From positions 22,146,931 through 22,210,930 of the forward strand of contig CAIIXF020000003.1 of assembly GCA_903813345.2 (NCBI GenBank): a DNA stretch of 64,000 nt, given 5' to 3'. The DNA is from Owenia fusiformis (lineage: Eukaryota; Annelida; Polychaeta; Sabellida; Oweniidae). The position numbers and the translations under genes were made by a program. Of this stretch, positions 54,235 to 64,000 are shown one piece after another (position 1 is the first letter of the stretch; each line of letters begins with the position of its first letter). The notes beneath the pieces were generated by a model that had not been told where the DNA came from, did no database searches, and was given only the letters and a program-made list of their open reading frames with translations.

Positions 54235-54560
54235 AGGGAGGGGAGGAGGTTTGGAAGATGGAGAAGAGACAGGAGGAGGTTGGGTGGAAGTAGGAGGAGG
54301 TATGAGGTAAGGAGGAGGTAGGGAGGAGGTGGGAGGAGGTAAGGAAGAGGTTTGAGGAGGTAAGGAGGAGGTAATGATGAGGTAGGGAGGAGGTGGGAGG
54401 AGGTAAGGAGGAAGCGGGAGGAGGTAGAGAGGAGGTGGGAGAAGGTAAGGAAGAGGTGGGAAGAGGTAAGGAGGATATAGGGAGGAGGTAATGATGAGGT
54501 AGGGAGGAGGCGGGGGGGGAGGTAAGGAGGAGGTAAGGAGGAAGTGGGAGGAGGTAGGGA
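54235..54560. repeat. Purine-rich GGAGGT minisatellite
   Basis: About 320 bp of nearly pure purine on the plus strand, with units such as GGGAGGAGGTAAGGAGGA. It lies 170 bp 5' of the ATPase gene start. Confidence 0.9.
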
Positions 54561-55526
54561 AAAGATGGCTAACTTCCGTTTTAAAACCTACCCAGGCCGA
54601 CTAAAAGATGCCTCACTTCCGCTATGATGTCACCCTCTTGCCCAGACAGATGCAAAATGGCTGACTTCCTGCTAGAAAGCTTCAAAATGGCCGACTTCCG
54701 GTTAAATGGCTGACTTCCGGGCTGACTTCCGGTCAAAATGGCTGACTTCCTGTCAAAATGGCTAACTTCCGGAACGTATAGTCGTGGGGTAGGGCGTCCG
54801 TTACTCTTAGGGCCCGAGATTCCCGAAATATGTACACGCCACCACGCCGAGGGGGGAGGGGTGGGGTCCCCGTATGTGCCTCCCGAGCTCAGGGAGGCTC
54901 ACAGATGTCCCTCCCCATTGGAGCCCATGTTAGGGAGGGTATTATGAAAAATCGTGTCCCTCCCCATAGGACTCCATGTTATAGGTGCGTCAGAACTCTC
55001 GTTTCTATAACTACTACCAATATCTCGATCATTTCTTGTGAGTTTTGGAATTTTTCGTTTGGAAATAAGACCAAAATTCACGATTTAAATGTTGAAGTGA
55101 ACAAAATGGCGGCTGTTTGAATTCGAATTTTGTATTACGACATACCCATATATGGGACAGAATATCGGTGGTGCACTCTGGGAGCCAATCCTCCTTGATC
55201 AGACATTGAACTTTTGATGCCTCCCCTTACCTCTCTAGTTTCTGACAAATACATATAAACACTGTCAGTTTGTTGGCACACTAGGGAGGTTAAGATACAC
55301 GCTTTTTTAAACTTGCACGTGAACGTGTAGAATTATCGTGGATTACTTCTCCCATTTAACAGGTGATCCACTCGATTACGCTGGTTACCGAAACGGTTCG
55401 TTTCGGTAACAAAATGTCGGAACATCGAAGGTACGATTTTTCTTTTTTCCTTATTTCACACGTTGTAAGCAGAATTCCCACGACATTTTTATCACAAACG
55501 TGTATCAGTACCTATCATATGTTTAA

Positions 55527-55732
55527 GAAAATGTACATATTTGCGAACAAATAGTTCAGAAGACAACAGAATCGATTTAATTCCTCACTTAAGTTACAAA
55601 AACGGTTATTTCGAAAAACAGTTAAGATCTGCACTTATAACCCATAACGTTTATGTAACTTAAGTGAGGAATAAAATCGACGATCGATTCTTTTGTCTTC
55701 TGAGCTATTTTTCACAAACATGTACATTTTCT
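55527..55732. repeat. Foldback inside the left arm of the composite element
   Basis: Arms of about 85 bp with CCTCACTTAAGTTAC and GTAACTTAAGTGAGG at the centre. Confidence 0.85.
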
Positions 55733-56593
55733 AAACAGTCATTCCAGATAGCAATGCCCCAATCACAATTTTTCTGTCGCCGTGTATTTTCTCTTAAATA
55801 ACCCCGTGTCTGTAGTGTTAATCATTATGGTTGTATAGGATGGTTCAGTGCCTAATATCGTCACTAAAAGTTTGGCTCCATTTGGCCACATATGTGTTGT
55901 CACAATCAGTAAAAGTCAGAAATTCTTAAATTACGTTATTGTCGCCAAGAATCATTTTTAGGTATATGGACATTCTGATACTCATAGCATCTTTCTGTTT
56001 CACCTCAGGGCTGAGAAGATTTGAGATGTCATGGTTTATCATATGGTATATGGAAGAAAACAGACTAAGTTTATTTATCACAATCCGTATTATATATTTT
56101 CATGGGTAACAATGATGTGTAAGAAATATTCATGCGAAGTTTCAAATCCAAATACTAACTAGAACCTCTTCTTTTTCATGTTATAATAATGTCGCCAGAT
56201 TCTTGAAAGTTACTGCCTGTTGCCTGTATACCTGATATGGAGCTTATACCAATGTGACGTTTACCTCTAAAGCAACATCAAATACTAGTATACCAATCGT
56301 ATGGTACATATAAAATAAACATGAAATATACAAAATGCCAATGTATTTACCAAGATGTATCATTTGTGACTTGTCAAAAAATATTTTTTGAAACTTATGG
56401 ATAGGGACTTTAAACTACGTTACCTAATATCCAGCATAATCAAAGAACGAAGGCACTGTTTTCTACATATGCTGTACTACAGCCTTGGATGACTTGATAT
56501 GAGACCCTACTCTGTCGGTTAGTAACGAATTAATAATTGATTCGCATTAAAATATCACAAATATAATTAAATAACGTTATCTTAAACTACGTG

Positions 56594-57574
56594 TATGGCT
56601 GGCCAAGTGGTACAAAGTTACGTCGTCATGTTTACGACCGTAAGGTCGTAAATGTGCGACCGCAAGAACGTAAATATAAGACCATAAGGTCGTTCATTTA
56701 CGTCCTTAATTCTAAGGTCGTTATTATCTGTTCCAAGAACGTAAATTAACAACCTCATAGTCGTAATGTAAATTTACGACCTCACTACCGTGTTTTTACG
56801 ACCTTATCACTGACGTAAATTTACGTCCCTGTTATGCGACCTTACTGACGTAAATTTACGACCTTACCACTGTGTTATACGACCTTACTGACGTAAGTTT
56901 ACGACCTCACTACCGTGTTATTACGACCTTACTGACGTAAATTAGCGACCTTATGGTCGTACATTAACGTTCTTGTGGTCGATTATTTACGATCTTACGG
57001 TCGTAAACATTACGACTATGAGGTCGTTAATTTACGTTCTCGGAACAGATACTGGAGAGGTTAAGCTACCGTATAAAATCCAAAACGCAACTTAAACGTA
57101 TCAATCGCCCCTATACAAATACATGCAGAGTTCACACATTAATAGCCGTTCAGCTCTAGTGTTTGTTTAGACTACACCATAGCTTGTAATGATTACATAG
57201 TATGCCATTGATGAAGTTCAATAGCTGGTTTTCTAATACATATTTTGAAACGAGCTCGTTTCGTAAGATTATTGGAGTTAAATCATGCGTAACATACATC
57301 ATCTTCTTCAGAAAGAATTATACTCTGCATCGAAATCAAAATTGCAAGGATAGTATTCAACAGACATGAGTATAATGATTCCCGTTGATAGCAACGTGAA
57401 ATTTAAAATCTCCCGTTCTAATCAGAAGTAAGCTTAGACTAAAGCGATACAATCCTATGTTGATTCAATGTACTTTGCGTTTACGTATACGTTTTGAAAA
57501 ACCGTATTTGCTTAACCTCTCCAAAAACGGTCGTAAACATAACGACGTAACTTTGTACCACTTGGCCAGCCATA
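56594..57574. mobile_element. Element with TACGACC repeats and a 6-bp target duplication
   Basis: Inverted ends TATGGCTGGCCAAGTGGTAC run about 45 bp. TACGTG lies on both sides (56588-56593 and 57575-57580). The interior (56625-57045) repeats ACGACCTTACTGACGTAAAT-like units in both directions. A further element is nested at 57054-57522. Confidence 0.8.
57054..57522. mobile_element. 469-bp nested MITE
   Basis: Exact 13-bp inverted ends GGAGAGGTTAAGC. They resemble the GGGAGGTTAAG end of the surrounding 5.2 kb element. No clear target duplication is seen. Confidence 0.7.
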
Positions 57575-57989
57575 TACGTGAGCCTTTTTTGCGAAACAAT
57601 TCTATTTGACTTGATATATAACTACAAGCTCAATGGCAATGGGGCACATGGTTAGTTTCGGTACGCCATGGCGCCATGTTGACTCAAAGCTGTGTATTAT
57701 CTCTGACAATCGACTACAATCCATCAAAATAATTGAAAATATGTAAATAAATACCTAACTCCATTCGCAATCTCAGTAAAGAACATTTAAGGAATTTTGG
57801 GATACTGATTTTGAAGCACATCATTCATTAGAAACATGTTATTTGTGGTGCAAGAACAAAATTTTCAATTTAAAATATATTTGGTGAAATTCGATATTAA
57901 ATGTTGGATAAATTACGTTATGTTCAGTAACGTAATTTAAAACGATTGTTAATCCTTTTCTGACTAGAGTTTCAAATAGGGGGAAATTC

Positions 57990-58760
57990 TTTCAGAAAAT
58001 GGGTAAATCAAGAGCAGTGATTCAAAAAACCTATAATGAATGGAAAAGAGAAAAGATGGGGAAAAATACAAAAAGAAAGGACATGTGTTAAGGAAATGGT
58101 GGAACAGAAACATTTTTTAAATAATTGCAATACCTGTTCATTTTATTGTACTTTATTTTGTACAAAATAAAGTATGAAGGCATGTAGAAATTTCAGGAAA
58201 GTATCGTCACAGTATCTTCTTTTATTTTATTGAGTCTGGTAAGAGGTCATTTTTAACTCCAAGAATTGCTGAAATTTCATGAAAAACATTCAAAATGGAC
58301 GTCTTTTCAATTTCCCAATGTTTTCTTAAAGTTTCGGTACAACACTCGAGTTACCATGGATCTTTTAACAAGTTTGGTAAAAGAAGATGAAAAACAAGGA
58401 AATGCACACATGCCATCATACTTTATTTTCAACAGAGTAAGAGCACTGACGGAGACGAACCCTCTGATAATGAAGCAGCTGTTATGTACATGATTGACAA
58501 TCATATTGCTGCAGTCAATGATGGTGCTTGGTACATTGGAAAAGTTTTTAATGTGGATGGCGTGCTACGAAACATCATTTATGAGTAACAGATGGGGGTA
58601 TTTTCAGTGGCCTTCACCAGAACATGTACTCTGGGTAGCCAGAACATGTACTCTGGGTAGAACATGCAAACGTTCTTTGCCAAATAGTGGATTTGATTCC
58701 CAAGTGGGAGAATGCAAGAATGTCCAAGATTACCTGCATTAATTTGATGATGAACTATTT
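57990..58760 (+). pseudogene. Decayed transposon protein fragment
   Basis: Broken frames give MGKSRAVIQKTYNEWKREK near 57999, and later AAVNDGAWYIGKV and MSNRWGYFQWPSPEHVLWV in two frames near 58510-58640. The last two together resemble a small WYIG...F.WP...WV domain often seen at the end of invertebrate transposon proteins. Stops and frameshifts lie between the pieces. Assignment to a superfamily is not possible. Confidence 0.35.
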
Positions 58761-58995
58761 GCCTCCAAAAATTGAATCAAGAAACAATAACGTCTGATAT
58801 GTGGTGTTGGACAGATATGATTTAAAAATACGTTTTACTGTAAACATTTACAAGTTTACACGTTGACAGTACTGTTTTAGCGACGTCTCTAGAGATGATG
58901 AATTAAGTGATAAAGTTGTAAAAAAAGTTTAAGTTTTACATAGACTTTGAACAATATTGCTCTCGTTATCTAATGACGACTATACAGTTTCTTAA

Positions 58996-59024
58996 CAAGC
59001 GATTGCGATTGCGATTGCGATTGC
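58996..59024. repeat. GCGATT hexamer microsatellite
   Basis: GCGATT is repeated four times in a row. Confidence 0.9.
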
Positions 59025-59770
59025 TGATTCAGTGCTAGGATAAGGGGTCTATGGGTACATTTTGCACCATTATTATTCACAATACATGTATGTAATGATT
59101 GTTTTGTTTTTTCTTTGTAATGTCTTCTTGATCAGATTTAATGACACATGAAGCTGATGTTCTAAGATGTTAATATACGTTACCATTCATAAAATGAGTT
59201 TCTCTTATATATAAAACGGACCAAGTTAATTATTTGGAAACCACTATATTGTGCAACTGATTGAGCAATTAATCAAAAGCCAACTATCATTAATTAAGGT
59301 AGAAAAACATTTTCTTTAGTAGCACTCTCATAAATTAAGAAGTATTCAAATCAATCAAGATGGTGCCTAATAACATAATTTAAAATGGCACAAAGACGTT
59401 AGATGTGTACTACATATTTCAAATCAAAATAACTACGAAACCAAGAGAGTCTAAAAGCCAATTTTTTAGTAATGCTGTAGACATACATGACATATAACCT
59501 CATAAAATGACAAGGTATGAAGTGGCCTGAAGTGGAACGGAGAAACTTTTTATTTTTATCATTTTCCAAAAACTGATTGGGGCATTCCTATCTGGAAAAA
59601 CTGAAAACATATGATACTGATACACGTTTGTGAGAAAGAATGTCATTGGGGATTCTGTCTACAACGCGTGGAATAAGGAAAAAAGAAAAATCGTACCTTC
59701 GACGTTCCGACATTTTGTTACCGAAACGAACGAGCGTAATCGAGCGGATCACCAGTGCATTTGTACTGAT

Positions 59771-60075
59771 GGCAATCATGGGCGTAGGGCTATGCACACT
59801 CAGGGATGCCTGATTACGTGGCCGAAGGCCGCGCATCGCGGGGGTCCGGGGGTATGCTCCCTCGGGAATTTTTTTTCAAGGACGTTATTTGATTGAATCT
59901 TAAGCGTTTTTATCAACTTTAAATGTTGACAATGGTAAAAATACAGATACGGTAGGAAGCATCAATAAATTTGCAAATAAACTAATGCATTTTAACACAT
60001 TTTTGATTTTTTCAAGTTCATTTGGTACGCCTGTGCGTATTTTGCGTTATAGGCGCTACGCCCATGGCAATTGAG
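59771..60075. mobile_element. 305-bp element with GGCAATCATGGGCGTAG ends
   Basis: The left end GGCAATCATGGGCGTAG and right end CTACGCCCATGGCAATTG are inverted. The interior has a GC-rich GGGGTCCGGGGGTATGCTCC block. Confidence 0.65.
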
Positions 60076-60466
60076 TAAAAGGTATACCACTGATTTCGAT
60101 GATGCAACAACACCAATGTGCTGATGCAAAAACGCCAATATAATATCCAGGAGTTGTATATCGTTCTCAAGAGTTGTATAGGATGAGTGTTGGTTTAATG
60201 ATATCGCAGTTATACGATGCTATTATATAGAGGTTATTTACTGAGAGGGATTCAATATTGGTTTTATTCCGAGAGACAATATGATATTTCCCGAGGGCCC
60301 GGGGGAATCTGGAATTACTGTACCCCTATCAATTTACCTTTTGGGCCCTAAATCCTATCACTTTTGTCTTCCTTTTTACTCAGTCGGAGAGAACGAATCC
60401 AAAGAGACCAATAATTCTACATGTGCGCCGTGCAAGATTTTCATAAAACGTGTACCTAAACCTCCC

Positions 60467-61213
60467 TAATAAAGTCAATTAGACGTTTTTACACGTTGGC
60501 TCTCCAAATTGGAGGAAATAAAGAATCTTATCATATCATATCATTATCATATCATAGATGAAGCAATCATCCCATCAACATGCTTTTTGAAATGTTCTCC
60601 GATAAGCTCACGAATGTTACAGTTAAACTGTTCTAGTTATATTTTGATAAACAGTGGTAACTTTCTTCTAGTTTATCATTGTTCCACAGATGGATGACAG
60701 ATAATTTCCAATAGCTCGTCATTTTTACCCACGGTCCACATCCCGCTCCGTATGATATGGTCCGTTCGTGTGCTAGAAAACGATCCCTTCGTAAGACAGA
60801 GGCCAAAATTGACAAAATGTCAGGAAACGGAGCGAATTTTAATATTTTCTGAATGGTTAACTATAGGCAATATAATTACCTAGTATGACTTCATGAAGAA
60901 AGCAAGAAAAAATAGCAAGGCTTCAAATGTGAAAATAGGTCGAACATAGACTTTTCACGACAGAATACACTTCAATTGCAATAATCATTTTATATTACCG
61001 TATACATATCTAATTTCGTGCAATCTATAAAGTACATTCATTAATGCGTGTGACTGATAAACAAACATAACGTAATACATCACAAAAGTACATGAAAATG
61101 TGGTTTGAAACTCGAATAAAAGGATCCGACCCTACCACAGCTAGGACCCGACCAAGTCGTGTGAGGATAATTTGGGGACTCCAACCATGTCCTGTTAATA
61201 GTTCCATCTTTTC
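60467..61213. other. AT-rich spacer, no gene seen
   Basis: A TATCA microsatellite is at about 60527-60560. Nothing else is recognised. Confidence 0.4.
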
Positions 61214-61604
61214 GTGTTTTTTGCACGACTAATTAATACAAATCTTCAAAGTTTAATGACTTTAATACAACTTCTAAACTCAATCTTTCTTGAAAACAAG
61301 AAATTACCTAAACAGAATAAGATGCAGACTATTTTGAATCACAAGTTTGCTCATAATTTCCCTAACACAACTAATCTATGTGTCTGTGGTAAGAGTACAA
61401 CCCTTAAACACTTGATTCTGCAGTGTAAGCATGTAAGCACCATTCAACCTAAAGCTTTAAGAAACCCTTGTGCAGCAAAACATTGAGACCCATCTCAGTG
61501 GACAAGACAAAATTGAATTTTTAATTTTCAAAAATTCATTTTCAATTGAACAGGATTCTCAATTAAAAGGGAGGCTCGTTGATTTAATTCTTAGCTTGAC
61601 CTAA
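61214..61604 (+). pseudogene. LINE ORF2 C-terminal fragment
   Basis: The plus strand reads FAHNFPNTTNLCVCGKSTT then LKHLILQCKH, the usual zinc knuckle. A frameshift near 61460 follows, then VDLILSLT and a stop at 61602-61604. Confidence 0.65.
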
Positions 61605-61605
61605 C

Positions 61606-63386
61606 CCATTTTATTCTGACATACTTTTCACCATTAAGTGTAGCCCCTCCACTTGATGGTCAATTTTGAATCCTGCACATTATGGCTTAAAACTAGCATC
61701 CTACCTTTGTTAGTTGCAAAGTTATTGTGATCCAAAGAAATGGGAAAATAGGGAAAACTTATGGAATTTTTAATTCTCGGGTAGTGTAAATATTTGCATT
61801 TCGTTCAGTGTACTAACAGAGCAAGCACTGCATTCTGTGATTTGTATATAACTATAGGCAATTCTAATACAAGCTCAAATTTAATAGTAAAGATGTCCAT
61901 TACCAGGCATTGTATAGCCCTTTGTCGGAAAATAAAATTCACTATGGGTAAACAATACATTAAGCCCATTGGCCTAATACGCCACACCATGGGCATTCTA
62001 TTGAAAGCTCATGGCCACACCGATGTAAGATAATTACTTATTATTTTATATTAATATTACTTGTATATATTTATTTGTCTACATATATAACTTTAAATTC
62101 AGAAAATGTACAACATGATTTGCATTAAAATTACAAGCATCCATATATATGGAACAATATATATAATAGTAACACTATACAGCAAATGGATACAAATTTT
62201 TCTCTTATACTTCGTTATATACTAAATGATAGTGGGTAGCAGAATTAAGTCAATAAAACAACAAAAACCTCATTGCATCAGATAATGCTTTGTTCGTAAA
62301 ACTATATAAAAGTAATGGCTAAGTTTCATTTACTTCCACAAATACAGGTTAGACATTTACAAGAACCATCGCCTTAGTTTGACAAATTAAGAATATGCAA
62401 TTATTAATTTGGCAAAGATATGGAAATTCTGATTTTACAATATGCAGGTAAATGATGTTAGTCTAAAGCTACTGGCCATGGTAAGTACTTGGGGGGGCCC
62501 AGACGAGCCCGCAGAGCCCCCCCCCCCCCTGGCTACCGGCCTGCATTAGTCAGATGTTGGGATGGTCACACTGTGCAATAATGAAGGTGAAATATTAAAG
62601 AAATAGCACCCATGATCAAGTAATATATCTCACCCTATACCAATAATGAATATAAATTATAAAATCAAATAAAATTAACAAGTAATATATCATGACTTAA
62701 ATTGTCTCAATTTTCTAGTCACACATTAGGCAGGGATAAGTAAGATGAAAATACAAATCTTAGAACAATATCTGACCATACAGGTAGAAATAAGCTTGTT
62801 TCGTTAAATAGGTCCAAACATTCTATCAAAATGGAATATTTCACAATTAATTCCCTATAAAAAATTTGGAGATGTCATCCCCTATAAAAAACGACTAAGA
62901 TTTGAATTTTTACTTCCTATATTACCAAAAGATGACATAGGTTTAGGGGGTTGTTAGTCCACTAAACCCTACTGCACAGTTCCCTGAATATTATACATAT
63001 GTAGAAATTAAAAACATAATCCACAAAAATGCTGAATGGCTCTCTGCCTTTATCCTCCAATTTGATACTCTTCAAATAAGTATTCTAAATATGGGCAGTG
63101 CGTTTAATACCTTATAAGGTATTAAACATTCCCAGTCTGTTTGTGCTTGGTGTTTTCACAATCATATCATGTCCAGGTCAATTCAACCAATCAGTGGAAA
63201 GGAAAATATATTTGACTGTATCATATTGCATATATGATCCTTACTTAAAAAGGTGACAAAAATTAAAATCGAATTTAATAATACTATAGTCATGGTGTAT
63301 TGGTGGGTTTTAGAGATCAGATCCACTGTTGATTATCCGTCATCTACAGAGTATCATGTGACTGCTACATTGATTGTTATTGGTCC
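61606..63386. other. AT-rich stretch downstream of GABARAPL2 copy 3
   Basis: A C/G-run repeat lies near 62490-62535. No gene or clear transposon ends are visible. Confidence 0.4.
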
Positions 63387-63503
<117 letters not shown>

Positions 63504-63731
63504 TTAATAAATAGTCTACATAATTAGCTCATTTGGAACAGTTGCCAATATAAAGATAGTAGATACATGTACTAGAGGCAATAGGCCATTCAAAGTTAAT
63601 ATCCTGGCAAAGGGTCAAATCTTAGGACCATGGGAGATGGAATGACAAAAATCAAATTTGTTATTGATTTCTTTTCTATTGTAATTGGGGAAAAACTGGT
63701 AAAATGCTGGTAAAAACATAGTCATGTTATA

Positions 63732-64000
63732 CAGGGTGGTCAAAAAATGGAAACCCTGCATTTTTCTCATATCTTTATTATTTTAAGAAATTATTCCCTG
63801 ATATTTCACACATTTGTAAATCATTCAATTTAATTCAATACCCTAATATATCTCACGACCATCAGGCTGATAGTCACAATTTTACAGCACTTTGAACAAC
63901 ATGCCTCAGGTTTGGCCATCATCGCACTGTAGGCAAACCTGCACAGTTGTCAATGACAATGCATTCCTCAGTAGGTATGGCCTGAATGATACAGATGATC
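63732..64000. mobile_element. Start of a mariner-like element, cut by the window end
   Basis: CAGGGTGGTCAAAAAATGG follows a TA, typical of mariner-type inverted ends. The rest lies outside. Confidence 0.5.

Larger units (their letters stand above)
50512..55197 (-). mobile_element. 4.7 kb integrase/ATPase transposon with long TIRs and a 9-bp target duplication
   Basis: The ends CAAGGAGGATTGGCTCCCAG are perfect inverted repeats. TIR homology covers 50512-50872 and 54783-55197, best in the inner 230 bp. The 9-bp ATCAGACAT flanks both sides (50503-50511 and 55198-55206). The opposite arm of host element F shows a single related ATCAAACAT at the same place, which confirms a clean insertion. Two minus-strand genes fill the centre. 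The 5' region has a purine-rich GGAGGT array (54235-54560) and AAATGGCTGACTTCCGG repeats (54650-54775). The 3' region has two copies of a TTTATAAAGTGCGG...GATTATCGATTA block (50965-51130). No DNA polymerase, protease or capsid gene is present. Confidence 0.85.
49214..55226. mobile_element. Harbinger-like host element F, holding two nested elements
   Basis: Ends GGGGAGGCATCAAAAG and CTTTTGATGCCTCCCC are inverted and flanked by TTA (49211-49213 and 55227-55229). The arms match further inward (AAACTAAATAAATCTAG at 49244-49260 and its complement at about 50480-50498). The right arm is split by the 50512-55197 element, and the interior holds foldback E. Without inserts it would be roughly 0.4 kb. 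Confidence 0.75.
55284..60466. mobile_element. 5.2 kb composite element with inverted ends
   Basis: GGGAGGTTAAGATACACG at the left and its diverged complement at the right (CGTGTACCTAAACCTCCC) are flanked by TA. Homologous arms extend to about 55780 and back to 59560. The left arm is cut by a foldback (55527-55732) and the right arm by a block of about 630 bp (59750-60380). The shared arms include TTTTGTTACCGAAACGA and AATGCCCCAATCA. Confidence 0.65.

Noticed and set aside
50512-55197. Complete Polinton/Maverick
   Set aside because: Too short, no polymerase B, protease or capsid gene, and the target duplication is 9 bp instead of 6.

Overview
This window looks like AT-rich genomic DNA from an invertebrate animal, probably marine; I cannot name the species. 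It has GT-AG introns, CR1/Jockey-type LINE remains, Tc1/mariner, hAT-like and Harbinger-like DNA transposons, and genes with clear animal relatives. Most of the 64 kb is layered mobile-element debris. Only a few host genes are visible.

Host genes. Three GABARAPL2 (GATE-16, ATG8-family) paralogues lie on the minus strand. Copy 1 (9377-14530, four exons, 117 aa) and copy 2 (19529-22526, four exons, 114 aa) are complete. Copy 3 shows only its last exon (63387-63477) before the window ends. Copy 3 has the normal C-terminal glycine used for lipid conjugation. Copy 1 has alanine at that position, and copy 2 stops before it. Both complete copies also have an open, partly conserved 34-codon hydrophobic segment directly upstream of the usual start codon. 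An intronless GT61 glycosyltransferase (28112-29590, minus) lies between copies 2 and 3, with a decayed fragment of a related gene near 25.3 kb.

Mobile elements, left to right: a mariner relic (1-320); a 5'-truncated LINE with a dead reverse transcriptase (about 385-2700); a 2.0 kb transposon made of CTACCGTAAAA repeats (5275-7293) for which a paralogous site near 46.95 kb lacks the insert; LINE ORF1 (7294-8875); MITEs inside the GABARAPL2 introns; a hAT-like element (18337-18940); a Harbinger-like element (24388-25077); LINE pieces (22.9-24.1, 25.9-27.1, 30.8-31.9, 33.1-33.7, 47.1-47.4 and 61.2-61.6 kb); two related TA-flanked elements (35937-36906 and 37171-38272); a mariner (43678-44764); and several foldbacks.

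The most notable mobile element is at 50512-55197 (4686 bp). It has roughly 360-420 bp terminal inverted repeats and a perfect 9-bp target duplication. It carries two minus-strand genes: a zinc-finger/FtsK-HerA-type packaging-ATPase-like protein (one intron, 495 aa) and a DDE integrase with a C-terminal chromodomain (365 aa). The proteins resemble Polinton/Maverick ones, but the target duplication length, termini and gene content do not fit a standard Polinton. It sits inside one arm of a TTA-flanked host element, whose other arm serves as an internal reference for the empty site. A second composite element with inverted ends (about 55284-60466) follows directly.
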